Positions 32,720-45,432 of a DNA stretch of 64,000 bases are shown here, in pieces. The stretch's first letter is position 1. Every line of letters begins with the position of its first letter. Below the pieces are notes generated by a model. That model did not search any database. It was not told the origin of the DNA and saw nothing but the letters and a program-made list of their open reading frames with translations. A program made the position numbers and the translations under genes. This DNA comes from Pardosa pseudoannulata (Eukaryota; Arthropoda; Arachnida; Araneae; Lycosidae): positions 163,279,189-163,343,188 of the forward strand of contig CM063510.1 in NCBI GenBank assembly GCA_032207245.1, read 5' to 3'.

Positions 32720-33279
32720 CAGGTTTTTTAAAAAATGACCAGTTTATTTGAAAAATCAATAAAAATTAAACGGAGAGTGATAAAAATACACAATTAATTG
32801 CAATATGCTTTGGACAATATTAAATTTTCAGGCAGGCAAACTTTCAAAATTAGTTACAATGTTCCACAACAGATGGCGCTCCAATCTGGAAAAATCTAAA
32901 CTACGATATTTTCCCGATATCCATTAGCCTCAGCAATTAAATGGCGTTTTCTCATAACGAAATTATCACAAATCCGTGTATACGTCTCAGGTGGGATAGC
33001 TTCACATACTGAACAGATGTACTGCCCCAATTATTCAATTGTTTCTGGACAGTGGCAGTACACCTGGTCTTTTAAAAGTCTCCATAGAATAATATCGTAG
33101 TTTAGATTTTTCCATACTGCAGCGCCATCTGTTGTGGAATATTGTAACTGATTTTGAAAGTTTGTCTACCTCACAATTTACTATTGTCCAGAGCATATTG
33201 CAATAAACTGTATTTCTATCACTGTCCGTTTAGTTTTTACTGATTTTTCAAATATACCGATCATTTTTGAAACAACCTG
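32720..33279 (-). mobile_element. mariner-like element remnant, copy 2
   Basis: TA flanks both ends (32718-32719 and 33280-33281). The terminal repeats start CAGGTTTTTTAAAAAATGAC and CAGGTTGTTTCAAAAATGAT (complement of right) and stay alignable for about 160 bases, ending in ACAACAGATGGCGCT. Inside, the minus strand encodes a transposase tail. It is better preserved than copy 1 and lies in the opposite orientation. Confidence 0.88.
32920..33058 (-). pseudogene. mariner-type transposase C-terminal remnant
   Basis: The minus strand reads LGQYICSVCEAIPPETYTRI then CDNFVMRKRHLIAEANG and ends shortly after at a stop. The PPE...R.CDNF..R...I...G pattern is that of the last 45 or so residues of mariner-family transposases. 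A stop codon precedes it, and the DDE core has been deleted. Confidence 0.75.
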
Positions 33280-33741
33280 TACATGCCAATTATAAACCAA
33301 AAGATAAGGCCAATTATAAGCCAAAAGAGTCTTTACCATTTTTATGTCACTGTATCCCCGTCTGTCCTTATGACTGTTTTAATGGGTGACAACATAACCA
33401 CTGTTGTTATCTCTCTCTCATCAGAAGAAGATGGGATTTGTAATTGATCACTCTTCACCCAGGATATTTACAATAGCAACTGCTGAACAGTTACTTTTGT
33501 ATATGTAAGATTTCTATTTCTTATCTATGTTAATATTCAGAAATTTTTTTATTTAGTATTTGCCTGGTATAAGTGTACAATGGTAGACTTTTCACTGTTA
33601 GTTGTAAATTTTAAATATACAAAATATTTTAATAAAGAAATATAGAAGGCTCTTTATAATTTCCTTAAAATCTCTATTAACTTTTCTGATAATTTTATAA
33701 TTTAATTATCAAATGCACTCTATGCATTTATTGTGATTTAA

Positions 33742-34456
33742 CCCCTTCCCTGTTTTGGCTTTACGCCGTATGGACAATCTCATTTCTATCTCACTTGCAC
33801 TGTTTCTGCCATATATTTTCCAATTCTAGTAACAAATTATTCGTAATGAATGATAGTTTACAGTTATTGTATTTTCTACTCTGATTGGTTCAAAAGCGCG
33901 GGTTTTTTCGCATGTTTTGCATCAGAAGACGAATTGTTATCTTTCAGTGTATAGCTTTCGGGATATATTTTACTAACAGCCTGATAATTATAATGATGTA
34001 AGAGTTGAATAATATATTTTTACGGTTAAATAATGGATAATTCAGAGCTTATGGAGCTAATTTCTTGCGATTCCAACTGGGATTCGGAATCAGAAACTGA
34101 ATTATCTGTAAATGATAGTAGCGAAAGTTTAATAGATGACCTGGATAGTAGTGACTCTGATAGTAGTACAGATGGAATCACTCAAGCAAGACAATTTATT
34201 GAAATTGTGATAATTCTTCGGATCCGCCTCCTAGATTTGCTTTCACTGGAATTCCAAAAATTTACTTGGATATCTATGAGACTAATTGTAAACTTCAGTT
34301 CTATGATGAAATAATTCAGTTCTATGATAGAAAGGAAAAAAAGTTGTAATAAATACTTAAAATTATTAGAAATGTTAATTTTAATAACATATCTCTACTT
34401 AAAAAAGTAAAATCTTTTTGACCGAATTCTGGAAAAAAAATGAAACTGTCAAAGGG
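33742..34456 (+). mobile_element. piggyBac-like element, internally deleted (second family)
   Basis: TTAA lies on both sides (33738-33741, 34457-34460). The ends CCCCTTCCCTG and CCCTTTGACAG (complement of right) are imperfect inverted repeats. The element keeps its 5' region and the start of a transposase but lacks the catalytic core. Confidence 0.82.
34033..34330 (+). pseudogene. piggyBac-like transposase N-terminal remnant
   Basis: The ATG frame encodes an acidic, Ser/Asp-rich leader (MDNSELMELISCDSN, then SSDSDSSTDG). After a one-base shift near 34210 the next frame gives DNSSDPPPRFAFTGIPKIYL and then LQFYDEIIQFYD. PP.F.FTG.PG followed by a hydrophobic F/Y-rich segment is the family-typical transition to the dimerisation domain. 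It is truncated by the internal deletion. Confidence 0.8.
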
Positions 34457-34460
34457 TTAA

Positions 34461-37400
34461 AACAGTTAAAGCTACAGTTTAAGATTCCTAAGAGATGTCG
34501 TCTACGTAAATAAGATAAAATGTTTTCTTATATAATCACACACTCTACCTCTCTTTCAGAGTTCCAAAATCCGAACTCAAGTTCTTTCCGCGACACTAAG
34601 TGATTCGGTCTTAAAATTAAAGAAAATGTAAATAACGAATTGTAAAAAAAAAATTATCAAAGGTTAGTTTAACTTCATGAATGGATTCAATGATCCGTAG
34701 AAAGACTTTTTCGGACAACTTGAAAGACAATTTATGCAAATTTTATCTTGCAAAAGAAAGGTTAAAAAAATAAATAAAACGTCTTAAAAATCCTCGATCT
34801 TAATAATAAAAAAAAGTGGTGGGAGATTTTTCTAAATGGTTGCATTTTTGAAAAGGAATGCTTCATTTAATTCTACATGAAATTAAGAAATGCTTATTGA
34901 GGCATAACATTCCCAAAACAATGACGCAAGCTTACTTTGTTCTGTACATGGTGTATTGAGATTGGTTTAAAAAATTGAATAAAAGTATCACGGCAGTGCC
35001 TTTGGATTTGGATTCAGTTTTCAGACTCTAATGGGTGTACATTTTTTCTAAAGTATGGAATTTTTTTTTTTTTGTAAATGTGTTTATTTTTTTCAAATAG
35101 CTTATCGGAAAAATACATTTTAAAACAATCGCGGAATCTGAAAAGTATTCTTTAGTAGTTTTTTTAGCCACATGCTTGATATATGTATATACCGTAATCA
35201 TATTTTTGTATACATAGTGTTGTAGAAACTTCAAGAGCCAAACAAATCTTAAAAGTCAAGAAAAGGAAAAAAATTTTCTGTTTATTATATCTTGAAACAT
35301 AGTTTGTTTTTAACATAGTTTGTTTTTAACATAGTTTGAACAAATTATCTTAACACACTTATCTCGTTCATATTTGAATGAAAAAAAATGTTAGAAAGTT
35401 TTAAATAACACTTTCTGTAACAAAAATAAAAGCTATCTCGCATGATTACTAAAATAATCAAAATAACTTTGAAGCTAAATTCGTATATATTTAACATACA
35501 TGTATATATTTAAAAAAAATATTTGAAAAATGTGAATATTTTCCTTAAAAATTTGAAACATATTTATAAAAGAAATATTTTATGAAATCTTACAAGTACA
35601 TTTTATTCAATTAGTATATAAAATTTGTGTACAGCCTGTAAAAATTTCATGAAAAAATATAAAATTTAAATTTTAGATAACCAAATATATGGTTACAGTC
35701 ATTTGAAGAAAAATGAAGTTAAAATTTTGTTAGTTTAAAAATTTCTTTACAGTAAACAGCTGACACTTTTTATTCACAAATTTTCTCAGAGGGATTTTTA
35801 AGCTGATTGTTTTAAAATGTTAAGAACTAAATTCCTTTACAAATATATTTTTGCTGAAAAAAAATGTAAGCTTTAATTTAAAAAAATCTCGCCAAGCTAA
35901 AGTAAAAAAAAAATTCTAACAAAATGAATAAATAGGAAAATAATTAACATCTACAGATGTGGAATAATTAATAAAAGGATATTAATTTTAATGTTGGGAT
36001 ATGTCAACAGAAGATTTTAACCATAAGCAGAAAGTTACTGCACATGAAAAATGCAACTGTAGTAAATGGCGACACTTAAATATTCGGCGTGTTTAGTTAT
36101 TTTAATTGTAATTACATATTTTAACGGTCGAAACAAATTCAGCATTTGGCGATTTTTGTCTCTAGTACATTTGTTCATCAATACATTTACATTCGAATTT
36201 TAAGTTATGATATTGAGAGAACCAAATATCTGGCAATAGACTAAATTACCTTTTCAAAAAGGTAAAGTATACACGTAAAAGAGGAAGCCCCCCCCCAAAC
36301 CAAGTGGGTTTAATGTGTTGAGAGAGATCTTAAAGAGGAGGGAGTCAACCGATGACAATATATTTTTTCAGGCAGCGAGATACAGATATCCTTGACCTGC
36401 GGCAAACTAAAGATCTTTAAAAAATTGATGCGACTATAGAATTACAGCCCACTTTATAAAAAAACTGACTTTAGAAACAAAAAAGTAACACTGATTAGTT
36501 GCCCCCAAATGGAATAGAAAACATTTGACGGTCATATCTCACAATTCCTAACCAAGCAGTCTTAGGGAGTAGTAACTCTGCAGTAAGAATTTGTTATATA
36601 TGTGCAAATAATGACATCTATGTTTAAAAAATATTTTTTTATTTGGTTCCTTTTAAATACAATTCTATTTACAATATTGTTTGGAATAAATATTACAAGT
36701 ACACTTAACATTTTCAAAACCTTATCAAAATATTCAACATCCAGTAAGATATATTTAAAAAGGTCAACAAGAACTGCACAATGCCAAGTATTTTGATTAC
36801 AAACGCATATACATATATATAGAACAAGTTTAGAAGTAAAGTACACAATTTACATTAAATAGATGCATTTACTGAGAATTTTTTGTAAACTCTTCAAGTT
36901 CAGATAATCTTAAGCTGTTCAGAGTACTTAGAGAGGTATACAAAAATTCAGATTTACTTTCTACACACCACTTTAGCCACATTTCATACTGCTTCACATC
37001 AGTATTCTTCTGCTTTCAACTATATAGGGATATGTACATTAAATTAGTTCAAATTTAAGGAGTAGAATATCGTGGGGGTCTTGTTCCAGTTGTAAGCAGA
37101 CCTTGTTATGGATTGTCAACACATTTACATATCTATAACAATTGGAAAAATTGAAGACCTACTATATAGTAAAGACTAAACTACATACTAGACTAAAAAT
37201 TAAACAGCATGCTACAAAGTACACTAATGTAATACTATTTATAATATATGTATATTATAACTTATACCAATTAAATATACTTAATATTAAAGTAAAATAC
37301 AAAGTAAAACTACATTAATCTAATTTAAGAACATGACCATGCTTACCTACACCTTTACAACAATGTGAAAAGTGGTATCACTTTTTTAAATACCTTAGTG

Positions 37401-37930
37401 CATTTATTAACCCCGAGATCGGATATTTCGATAACACAATATGTGTAGTTACTCATTCCATCAATATTTGTGGATATTTGTTAAACTCAGCACACAAAGC
37501 ATATAGTAAAAAACCAATTCCCCCACAAGCTATATCACAAAGGGGCAAGTCTATAAAACTTCAGAAATTTGAACACCTTTTCTAATAGTTATCATATCAT
37601 GGATTATATCAGTCTTTAAACCGACACTAAGACATGGTAGTATTCTAAACGTTTCTTAGAATCTTCACAGCTTCTGTATGACGAAATAAACTGAATGTAG
37701 ACGCCGCTGTCGTTTCAAATTTCCGTTCGATTAGAATGCTGTTTGCACATACAAGGCGTATTTTTGGTCTCCTATACTTCAGTGGAACCCAATATTCGCC
37801 ACTTGCCAGTATTCCGAAAATATTAAACTAAACACTCAACAATATACATTATAAAGCATCCACTTTACAATATAAAATAGACTGGAAATTATCTTTGTAA
37901 TTACTTCCACTCAACAATCGTAAACAACGT
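34461..37930. other. AT-rich region with no confident features
   Basis: The only structure seen is a three-fold CATAGTTTGTTTTTAA repeat (35294-35340), a C9 homopolymer (about 36287-36295) and a mildly GC-richer patch at 37640-37800. Frames in this stretch are short and lack family signatures. Confidence 0.5.
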
Positions 37931-38135
37931 AGAATTTACCTGAAATTAAACTTTTACAAATATTAGAAAAACTATTTTTACATACCTAAAATTTTAAACA
38001 CAATCGTAAATATTAACATAAACGTTTAACCGAAAAGTTAAAAGCAACTTCACAAATTTAAAACAATGATATAAAATGCTGCATCATACCATTTACTTGT
38101 ATTTAGATTCCCGAGAACATTGGCTCACTTGGTCT

Positions 38136-38291
38136 ATGCAATGCCATTACAGATCATTGTTGATCCATGTTCATATTTATATGCGGGATCTTTGGTAAAA
38201 TCCTTGCGATGAAATTCATCTTGATTACCAATAGGTGTTTCACCATTACTTCGTGTGACCTTAATTGCGTTCTTTAGGCCATAAAACACCT
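38136..38291 (-). other. Exon-like segment, copy 1
   Basis: On the minus strand a TTTTTATAG acceptor-like site is followed by an open frame containing RSNGETPIGNQDEF and KDPAYKYEHGSTMICNGIA, then a stop. The other copy keeps the same frame with many replacement changes. I cannot name a family. It could be a duplicated terminal exon or a chance frame. Confidence 0.3.
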
Positions 38292-38739
38292 ATAAAAATA
38301 TTTTAGTATTACTGAATACCAGTTGGTCATAACTGACAATCATAAACACTGTTTATACTATACCATATATCTGCATTTTAATCGGTTGCTAAGCGGTTAA
38401 AACGTCGTTCCTCCTCTGAAGACTAAGTGTCTCGTAAAACTGAATAACAAGAAAAATTAAGTAGAGATAAGTTCAGCGTACATTTGTTTTACCTCAAATT
38501 AAAGTTTAAAAAATTTTTAAAAGCATCTATTTTACATACACCTAAAATTTTAATAGAGATCGGAAATATCAACATGAATGTTTAACCGAAAAGTTAAAAG
38601 CAACTTGACAAATTTAAAACAAAACTTTAAAAAATGTTATAAAATGTTGTATCGTACCTCTTATGTGAACTAAGATTCGTTCCCTGATGAATATGTTGAG
38701 AACACAGGTTTCCTTGGTCGATACGTACTGCCATTTCAG

Positions 38740-38882
38740 ATCAGTGTTGCTACCCGTTCATATTTATATGCAGGATCTTTGGTAGAATTGTTGCGAAAAA
38801 ATACATCTTGATTACCCATATGTGTTTCACCATTACTTGGTTTGACCATAATTGCTTCATTTGGGGGTATCCAACACACCTA
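38740..38882 (-). other. Exon-like segment, copy 2
   Basis: The acceptor-like TTTTTATAG and frame are as in copy 1, containing KPSNGETHMGNQDVFF and KDPAYKYERVATLI before a stop. Differences from copy 1 are mostly amino-acid changing, so purifying selection is not evident. Confidence 0.3.
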
Positions 38883-39435
38883 TAAAAATAGTTTAGAAAT
38901 AATGAATACCATTTGATCATAACTGCCAATCATATACACACTTTATAGTATACCATGTATATTGGCATATTAATTGGTTGCTCAGCGGTTGTGCACTGAC
39001 AAACCCAAAGACTAAATCGTTCATAGAACACCAAGATATCAAAATAAGAACACTTACTGTGGATTAAACTTTAGATGTCACCTCATCCCTCTAAAACTCA
39101 TCCTTATTTTAAAACTGAAAATTGAGTTCGATTCATGAAAATTAAGGTTTACCTATAAATATTTTGAAGCATTAAAACGTTGTTTCATATTCTCTCAAGA
39201 CAGTCTTAAAAGTAAGCAAGAAAATTTTAGTTTAAACTGAAGTATTGACAAGATATTGTAATAAAAATAATCGAATTACTTTAATAGCTCCCTTTACCAT
39301 CTACTACCTCTGAGGTATCTGCCATCTAACAAATCTGTTTTAGTTTTTTAAAATTAGTTTCAGAATCATTAAAATCTGCACCTAAGATCTGATATTTAAA
39401 GCAAGATTTGAAATTTAAATATAAGCATAAAATTT

Positions 39436-39500
39436 TCTTACCCTTGGATACGGAATCCACAGCATTCTTCAGCCACTTTCGAGTTGTTGGAAGCCATTGT
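39436..39500 (-). other. Conserved splice-donor-like block, unit 1
   Basis: On the minus strand TTTGTAG precedes ATGGCTTCCAACAAC. A short open stretch (MASNNSKVAEECCGFRIQ) then ends at GG|GTAAG. The block is flanked by acceptor-like and donor-like signals and recurs in every unit. This is the only copy with the ATG at this place and an uninterrupted frame into the donor. Confidence 0.4.
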
Positions 39501-40004
39501 TTGTACTACAAACAGTAATGAAAATCAACTTAAAATATCTTTAAAAAGTTCTATTTAGGTTCTTACAGGGAAACAAGAATGGCATTACAAATCTAATGTT
39601 AATTCCTGTTTGCAGATTTGGTTCAAAAAACTTAACAGGGTTTAGTTTGGTGGCTTAATATTGGTTTTCTCTGTATAGCTTGATGTACTTACACGGAAAC
39701 AAAAAATTTTAAGGAACCTCCCAAAATAGCTAGCACATAAGAGTCTTTTAAAATTTAGTAAGATTCTTTAACTATTGCATTTAGGTTTTGCACGCTCAGT
39801 ATGGAACCAAGTAAAATCTATTCTATTTATATTTTTCATTAATTTTAATACACGAAGTTTTGTCTGGCTCAATATTCTAGATTGTAATGACGTCATGTTA
39901 AGGCATTTTCTGCGTTCTTGCATAGAAAGTACCCGCACATATAATGAAATTTTAAAACTAGTTGCCAAAACTGAATAAAGGCGAGGATAAAAGTTGACGA
40001 TTTT

Positions 40005-40470
40005 GAGCACCGTTTAGACGCAAAAGGTCTAATGAGACCAGGATCTACTGTTTAACCCATGATTCACCCCATCAAGAAGTAAAAAGTATATCCAATTCTT
40101 GCAGAACAAATACAATTGCCATTGTTTTAGTGAGTAACTACATTTAAGTCCCTTTTGGTATTAATCTTTAAAAATTTTAGAATATATTTAGCTGAAATAG
40201 TTATTTTAACAGGACTTATGATGTTGGTTAAAAATTACTCACTCAATAATCTATAAACTCAAAATCTTGAGAATTTAAACCGTTATATCTTTTAACAATA
40301 GCTGTGAAGAAAAATAATTGTTTACTGTTAAAAACTGCAGCAATCTTACATGTAGGATATAAAGTATGGGTTAAAGCCATTTCCGAAAGGCTAACAATTT
40401 TCATGCCTATAGCGGGTTTCAAACCTACAAACCCTGGTATCAAAAGTCATCTCCTTACCCATTGGGGATA
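40005..40470 (-). mobile_element. tRNA-derived SINE, split by MITE, unit 1
   Basis: The minus strand has a B-box-like GGTTTGAAACCC (complement of 40414-40425). A SINE body with GGTCTCATTAG-type words follows on the far side of an inserted TTAA element. Homologous copies are in units 2-4 (about 43930-44390, 47745-48205, 51400-51870), but unit 5 has the empty site near 56290. Confidence 0.65.
40056..40370. mobile_element. TTAA-flanked MITE, unit 1
   Basis: TTAA lies at both sides (40052-40055, 40371-40374). The ends are CCCATGATTC and CCCATACTTT (complement of right), and the element is 315 bp long. It sits inside the SINE. It looks like a non-autonomous piggyBac-type element. Confidence 0.72.
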
Positions 40471-40577
40471 TATTTAAATGGGAGAAAATTCAAATATGAA
40501 AACTAAACTATCTAAATGAAACCTAAATAAAATAGCTCAACAATGCAAATTATATTTACCTCTTCTAATCTGTACTG

Positions 40578-40815
40578 ATAGACTGCGAAGGCTTGGACAC
40601 CTATTCCGACTTTATGACAAACCCAGTAAAACAGCTCACTTTCACTAATCCCAATTGGACAGAGGAAACGAGGAAGACCACCAATTAGGCGGCTTGACTC
40701 AGTAGATATGATTACTGTCAAAAAGGGAAACTGAAGGAGTATTGCAACAGATAGGAACAGCTAGAAAACTGCTAGGGACAGCCTTGGTCTGTAACATACT
40801 GCAGTCCTTTAGAAG
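40578..40815 (+). mobile_element. LINE tail inserted in unit 1
   Basis: A 238-bp insertion is flanked by AATCTGTACTG (40567-40577 and 40816-40826). It matches the 3' region of the LINE at 18207-18737 but lies on the plus strand, with LRRLGHLFRL-like coding remnants and a TTTAGAAG tail. Units 2-4 lack it, so it inserted after those units separated. Confidence 0.85.
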
Positions 40816-41168
40816 AATCTGTACTGCACTTAAATTGCCAGAATTTATGTTAACGAATCTGTCACCTTTTACCTGATATTTAAGATACATTTTGGACAGT
40901 AAAATTAGAAATTATCTTTAATTTTATTTGAACTTCATTTATTAATTAATGCAGTTTGAGGCGACTAGAATAAAGTAGTTCCTATAATACCTGCTAATAT
41001 TACATCTTGAAAAGTTTTTTTAAGTAGGAAGTTAGAATCTAATTTACCTAGAATCTAGGTATATTCTTAATTTAGGAATCTAAATTTGGAAGTAGGACCT
41101 CTATACATTGTTTCTTATATCTAGTGCTAAATGTATAGTCATTTCTATTTTATTCAATGTACAAATAC

Positions 41169-41448
41169 CAGGTTTGACAGAAATTTCAATAAAATTATTT
41201 ACCTAAATTTATGTGCTAGTCTTCTCGTTTTCGGGTATTTAGAAAGTTAAAAAGAAAATACAGGAAAGTAAAAAAATTTTATTGTTAACCCCAATGTAAA
41301 GTAAAAAGTAAATCGGTTCCCATGCCGAAAACGAGAATGTTTCTGTTTTAATTTTAAAACTTAATATAATTAAATATTTTTTTTCTGCGTATAAATTGCC
41401 AGAAAGACTACTTCGCAAATTAAATAGCATTTTTATCTGTCAAACCTG
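41169..41448. mobile_element. Foldback MITE, unit 1
   Basis: Perfect 12-bp ends CAGGTTTGACAG/CTGTCAAACCTG bound a 280-bp element. A second nested inverted pair, CTCGTTTTCGG and CCGAAAACGAG, lies inside, so the DNA or RNA could form a two-tier hairpin. There are no coding remnants. Confidence 0.82.
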
Positions 41449-41588
41449 ACAACTCTTTACTTCCGATAAATTTCGATTTCGCTTAAAGTTTTTTAAAAAT
41501 TTCATCAGTTTTAAATTTTAGCATTACTTTAACTATTTTATCCTTCATAAGTATTATCATGACCTCATTATTTAGCTTAATTGCTTAG

Positions 41589-41740
41589 TTTGGAGAGCTA
41601 CTGTCTACCTTTTACAACGCGAGGGCTAATGAGACCCGGACCTACTTCTTTAAACAAATTCCGAAAATTTATGCAACAGTGGTATTCGAACCTACGAACT
41701 CCTTTAACGAAGAATAGCTCTCCAACCATACTGGCATCGT
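41589..41740 (-). mobile_element. tRNA-derived SINE (Arg-type), unit 1
   Basis: The minus strand has a B-box-like GGTTCGAATACC and the shared body GGTC(C/T)..CTCATTAGCCCTCG. A degenerate tRNA head is at its right end. Confidence 0.65.
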
Positions 41741-43379
41741 ATAACAACTTCAGCTTACTGATATTACTAGAAAATTGAGCCAGTGACTATCCTTTCAAAA
41801 AGTATTCACTTTATTCGAAATTTAACACTATACGTTAATTCGACTTCGTAACAATTTCCACATCTATCAGTCAGTTTACACATGTGAAAGAAAATGTAAC
41901 ATTCAAATTCATGCAACTACTAGTTAATCACGTTCTTTGTAATTTCAACTGTTTCGCACTTTTAAGAACTACCGTAACACGACTTGGTTTAATACTTTAT
42001 AAGAAAACTATGTATCCAATGCTTTGGCTTGCATTAAGTATTAAAAATTTATAAAAACAATTTTATCATTCGTAAGAGTTTTACATAGTAATCTAAACTG
42101 CTATATTTCGAACAAAATAATTATAATTAAAGTTTTCACTTTCAAATTCCAATTAAATTACAGAAAATCTTTCGAATACTTTTTAATAATATTGATATTT
42201 CTTCCTGTTCTAAATTGTTGGATACTTGGTGGATACAGAAAACCATATCATTAAATTTCTACAACATTTTCATTTAATTTTATACGAAGTGAATTAAAAA
42301 ATAAATTTCTGCCTTATGCATCGGGAATAAACGGCGGTTTGCATTTAGCTTGCAGACGTATTTCCTTATGTAATAATTATAAATTGATTAAAGTACACTA
42401 AACTAAAACTTCTAATTGTTTAAAATCTCCCTTATTTAAAATTTGAAAATTTCTAAATACAAGAAAAAATCTGTTATGGTACATGCATGCATTAAGAGGG
42501 TATTAATTTGTCATACAAGCGAATAACAAGAATTTCTTTATACCTGAAGTATTGACAAGAATTAAGTCTGGATACTCCAATCACTAATCAATCATTCGTT
42601 AACGACCTTTTTTGACACATTACCTCAGATCTGAAACCGTATCAAAAGATTCTACTTTAATTCTTTCAATTAATGGATTCACAAGGAAATTTTTTATACG
42701 ATTTTAAGAGAGCATTAAAGCACGATTTGTGTTTAATCATTAGCACAAAATGCTTACCTTTAAAAGTAGTTGTAGTCTACTTTAGACTTAGTTACCTGTG
42801 AATTTTGAGTCATGACCTCTAGTCTAGTAGAAATGTTTGTCCTCCATTATCTATCATTTCGTTTCACTTTAGAGCAATATTCCATATGGGGCCACACAAT
42901 ATCGAGGAACTTCCACAAAATAGATGAGATCTGAAACTTCAAAATATTCTTGTACAGTTTAATTCTTTAACGCTAGAGTCATTTCTGCTGATTAAATGTA
43001 GGCATAAATGAAACGCATGTTAAGGTCTGCACAATATAAAACATAATTAATACTATAGCATGGCTGTTATTTTATAAATAAAATGCTATTGATGAAAATT
43101 TAAAAACGTGTGAAATACAGTACATGTAAAATAATTACCGAAAATTTGATTTTATAATAAAGCAATTCGTCCCTATTGGAGTCTACGTACGATCCTAAAA
43201 AGTAAATTTAAGTAAACTGTTAATATTAATCATGAAGTGCCAATGCAAATAAACTTGTAACTAGAAATTTAAAATTTTGTAAATTTTTAAGATTGCCCTC
43301 TACCAACTTCCAAAAAGACTTCAGTGCAGATTTTAAAGACAGTTAAAGCAGGAATTTAAATTTAAACAAGCATAAAATT

Positions 43380-43450
43380 ATCTTACTTCTGCTTACGAGA
43401 TCCACAGCATTTTTCAGCCTCTTTCCAATTGTTGGGAGTCATCGTGTCTG
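43380..43450 (-). other. Conserved splice-donor-like block, unit 2
   Basis: ACTACAG precedes ACACGATGACTCCCAACAA. The frame MTPNNWKEAEKCCGSRKQ reaches the donor-like AA|GTAAGA. Confidence 0.4.
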
Positions 43451-43969
43451 TAGTACTAATATACCTTCTTTATATCTACTGAAAACATCTTTAAAATTAT
43501 TCCATTAAGCTTCTTTCAGAGCAGCAAGAATGGCATTACAAATCAAACGTTCCTTCCTGTTTACAGGTTTAGTTCAAAAACTTGACAGGTTTATTTCGGT
43601 GCTTTAATATTAGTTTATTCTCTGTATAGCTTGATACATCTACACAGCAACACAAATTTTAACCCCCCCCCCAAAGTAGCTAGAGCATAAAAGTCATTAA
43701 AAATTTAGAGTAAAATTCTGTAACTATTTCGTTTAGGTTTTGTACTCTAAGTATGGAACTAAGTAAAATCTATTTCACAATTTATCTATTTCATTTATTT
43801 ATAATACACGAAATTTTGTCTGGCTCAATATTCTAGATTGTAATGAGTCATGTGAAGGCTGTTTCCGAGTTCCTTTACAGAGTACCGAGGATTATAAAAA
43901 ATTTAGAATGAAAATTCAGTCATGATTTTAGCACCAAATTGTCTAATGAGATCAGAATCTACTGCTTAA

Positions 43970-44286
43970 CCCATATTGTACCCTAACAAATTAAATTTGC
44001 TCAAATATTTCAGAACAACTAAGATTATTAATGTTTTGGCGAGAAAAACATTTAAGGCCTTATTAATCTTTAAAAATTTTAATATAAATTTTGCACAAGT
44101 AATTATTTTAACAAAAGTGATGTCAGATAAAACTAAAAATTACCTCAGATTAGATAATTTATAGAAGTTCTAAGTTTTGGAAATACAAACGAAATGTTAT
44201 ATTTTTAAAATTTATATTACTGTGAAGAAAAACTTTTATCCTCGTAAAGAATGCAGAAATCCTACATTTAATATAAAAAATGTGAG
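43970..44286. mobile_element. TTAA-flanked MITE, unit 2
   Basis: The left TTAA is intact and CCCATATTGTACC begins the element. The right flank is mutated to TTAG. The position inside the SINE is the same as in unit 1. Confidence 0.65.
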
Positions 44287-44860
44287 TTAGAGCCATTTCT
44301 GAACGGCTACGAAGATTTATTATTTTACGGGTTTTAAACCTATAATATATAGCACCAAAAATCAGCGTTTTACCCATACGGCATATATGTAAATGGGAGC
44401 AAGTTAATATATGTAAACTTAAATACCTAAATAGAACTTAAAATAGCTGAACAAAGCATATATTTATCTCGTTTAATGTGTAGTGCACTTAAATTGTGAA
44501 TATTCTTGTTTACTGTTCTTTGGCATATATTACGTTTCTTTCTTATACATTTTTGGACAGTTTAAAATTAAAAGTTTGCTCTTTACTTTTTTTTAAACTT
44601 CATTTTATTAATTTTTAGAGTTTGTAGAGAGTAGAATGAAGTAATTATTGATTCTCAAATGATATATTAGTGTCAATTTTATACACTACCTGCAAATATT
44701 ACATCCCTAAAATCTTTAATTAGGTAGGAAGTTAAATCTACTTTTAGATGATTCTTATCTTAGGTATCGAAATTAGGAAGTAAGACCTCTATACATTTCT
44801 TCTATCTAGTGTATCTAGTGTAATGTATCGTCATTTCTATTTTATTCAATTTATGAATAC

Positions 44861-45139
44861 CAGGTTTGACAGAAATTTCAATAAAATTATTAACCTAAAT
44901 TTATGCGCTTGACTTCTCGTTTCCGGGTATTAGGAAAGTTAAAAAGAAAATGTAGGACAGTAAAAAAAAATAATGTTAGCCCCAATGTAAAATAAAAAAA
45001 ATAAAAAATCAGTTCCCATGCCGAAAACGAGAAAGTTTAGGTTTCGGATTTCAACATTAATATAATTTTGAATAACTTTACATTTAAAATATCAGAGTAA
45101 TTATTTCGTAAATTACTTTACACTTATCTGTCAAACCTG
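44861..45139. mobile_element. Foldback MITE, unit 2
   Basis: It has perfect 12-bp ends. The inner pair is CTCGTTTCCGG/CCGAAAACGAG. Confidence 0.82.
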
Positions 45140-45269
45140 ACAACTGTTTACTTAAGTTTAGATTTCCCTTAGTTTTTAATTTTTCTGATCAGTTTTAAAT
45201 TTTAGCTTTATTATTTTAACAGATTTATCATTCATTAGTATTATCAGACCTCATCATTCTTTAGCTTAT

Positions 45270-45432
45270 TTGATATGGAGCACTAATTTCTACTTTTTTC
45301 ACAACGCGAGGGCTAATGCAACCAGAACCTGTTGCTTAATGCCAATTGCAAACATTTATGCAACAACAGGGATGGGACCTACGAAGAGCAACCGAAGATC
45401 TTACGGAAGATCAACGCCCTAACCTTTTGCCG
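45270..45432 (-). mobile_element. tRNA-derived SINE (Arg-type), unit 2
   Basis: The position in the unit is the same as in unit 1. The B box is eroded (GGTCCCATCCC). Confidence 0.6.

Larger units (their letters stand above)
37940..39050. repeat. Tandem duplication, about 590 bp x 2
   Basis: Blocks such as GTTTAACCGAAAAGTTAAAA (about 38026 and 38580) and TTCATATTTATATGC (about 38170 and 38758) recur about 555-590 bases apart in the same order. Each copy includes an exon-like segment on the minus strand. Confidence 0.85.

Noticed and set aside
36373..36420. Possible terminal exon after TTTTTTCAG (frame QRDTDILDLRQTKDL then stop)
   Set aside because: Single short frame with no partner exon, no polyadenylation signal I can link and no homologue I recognise.
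37640..37800. GC-richer patch as a possible exon
   Set aside because: I could not find a sustained frame with flanking splice signals on either strand.
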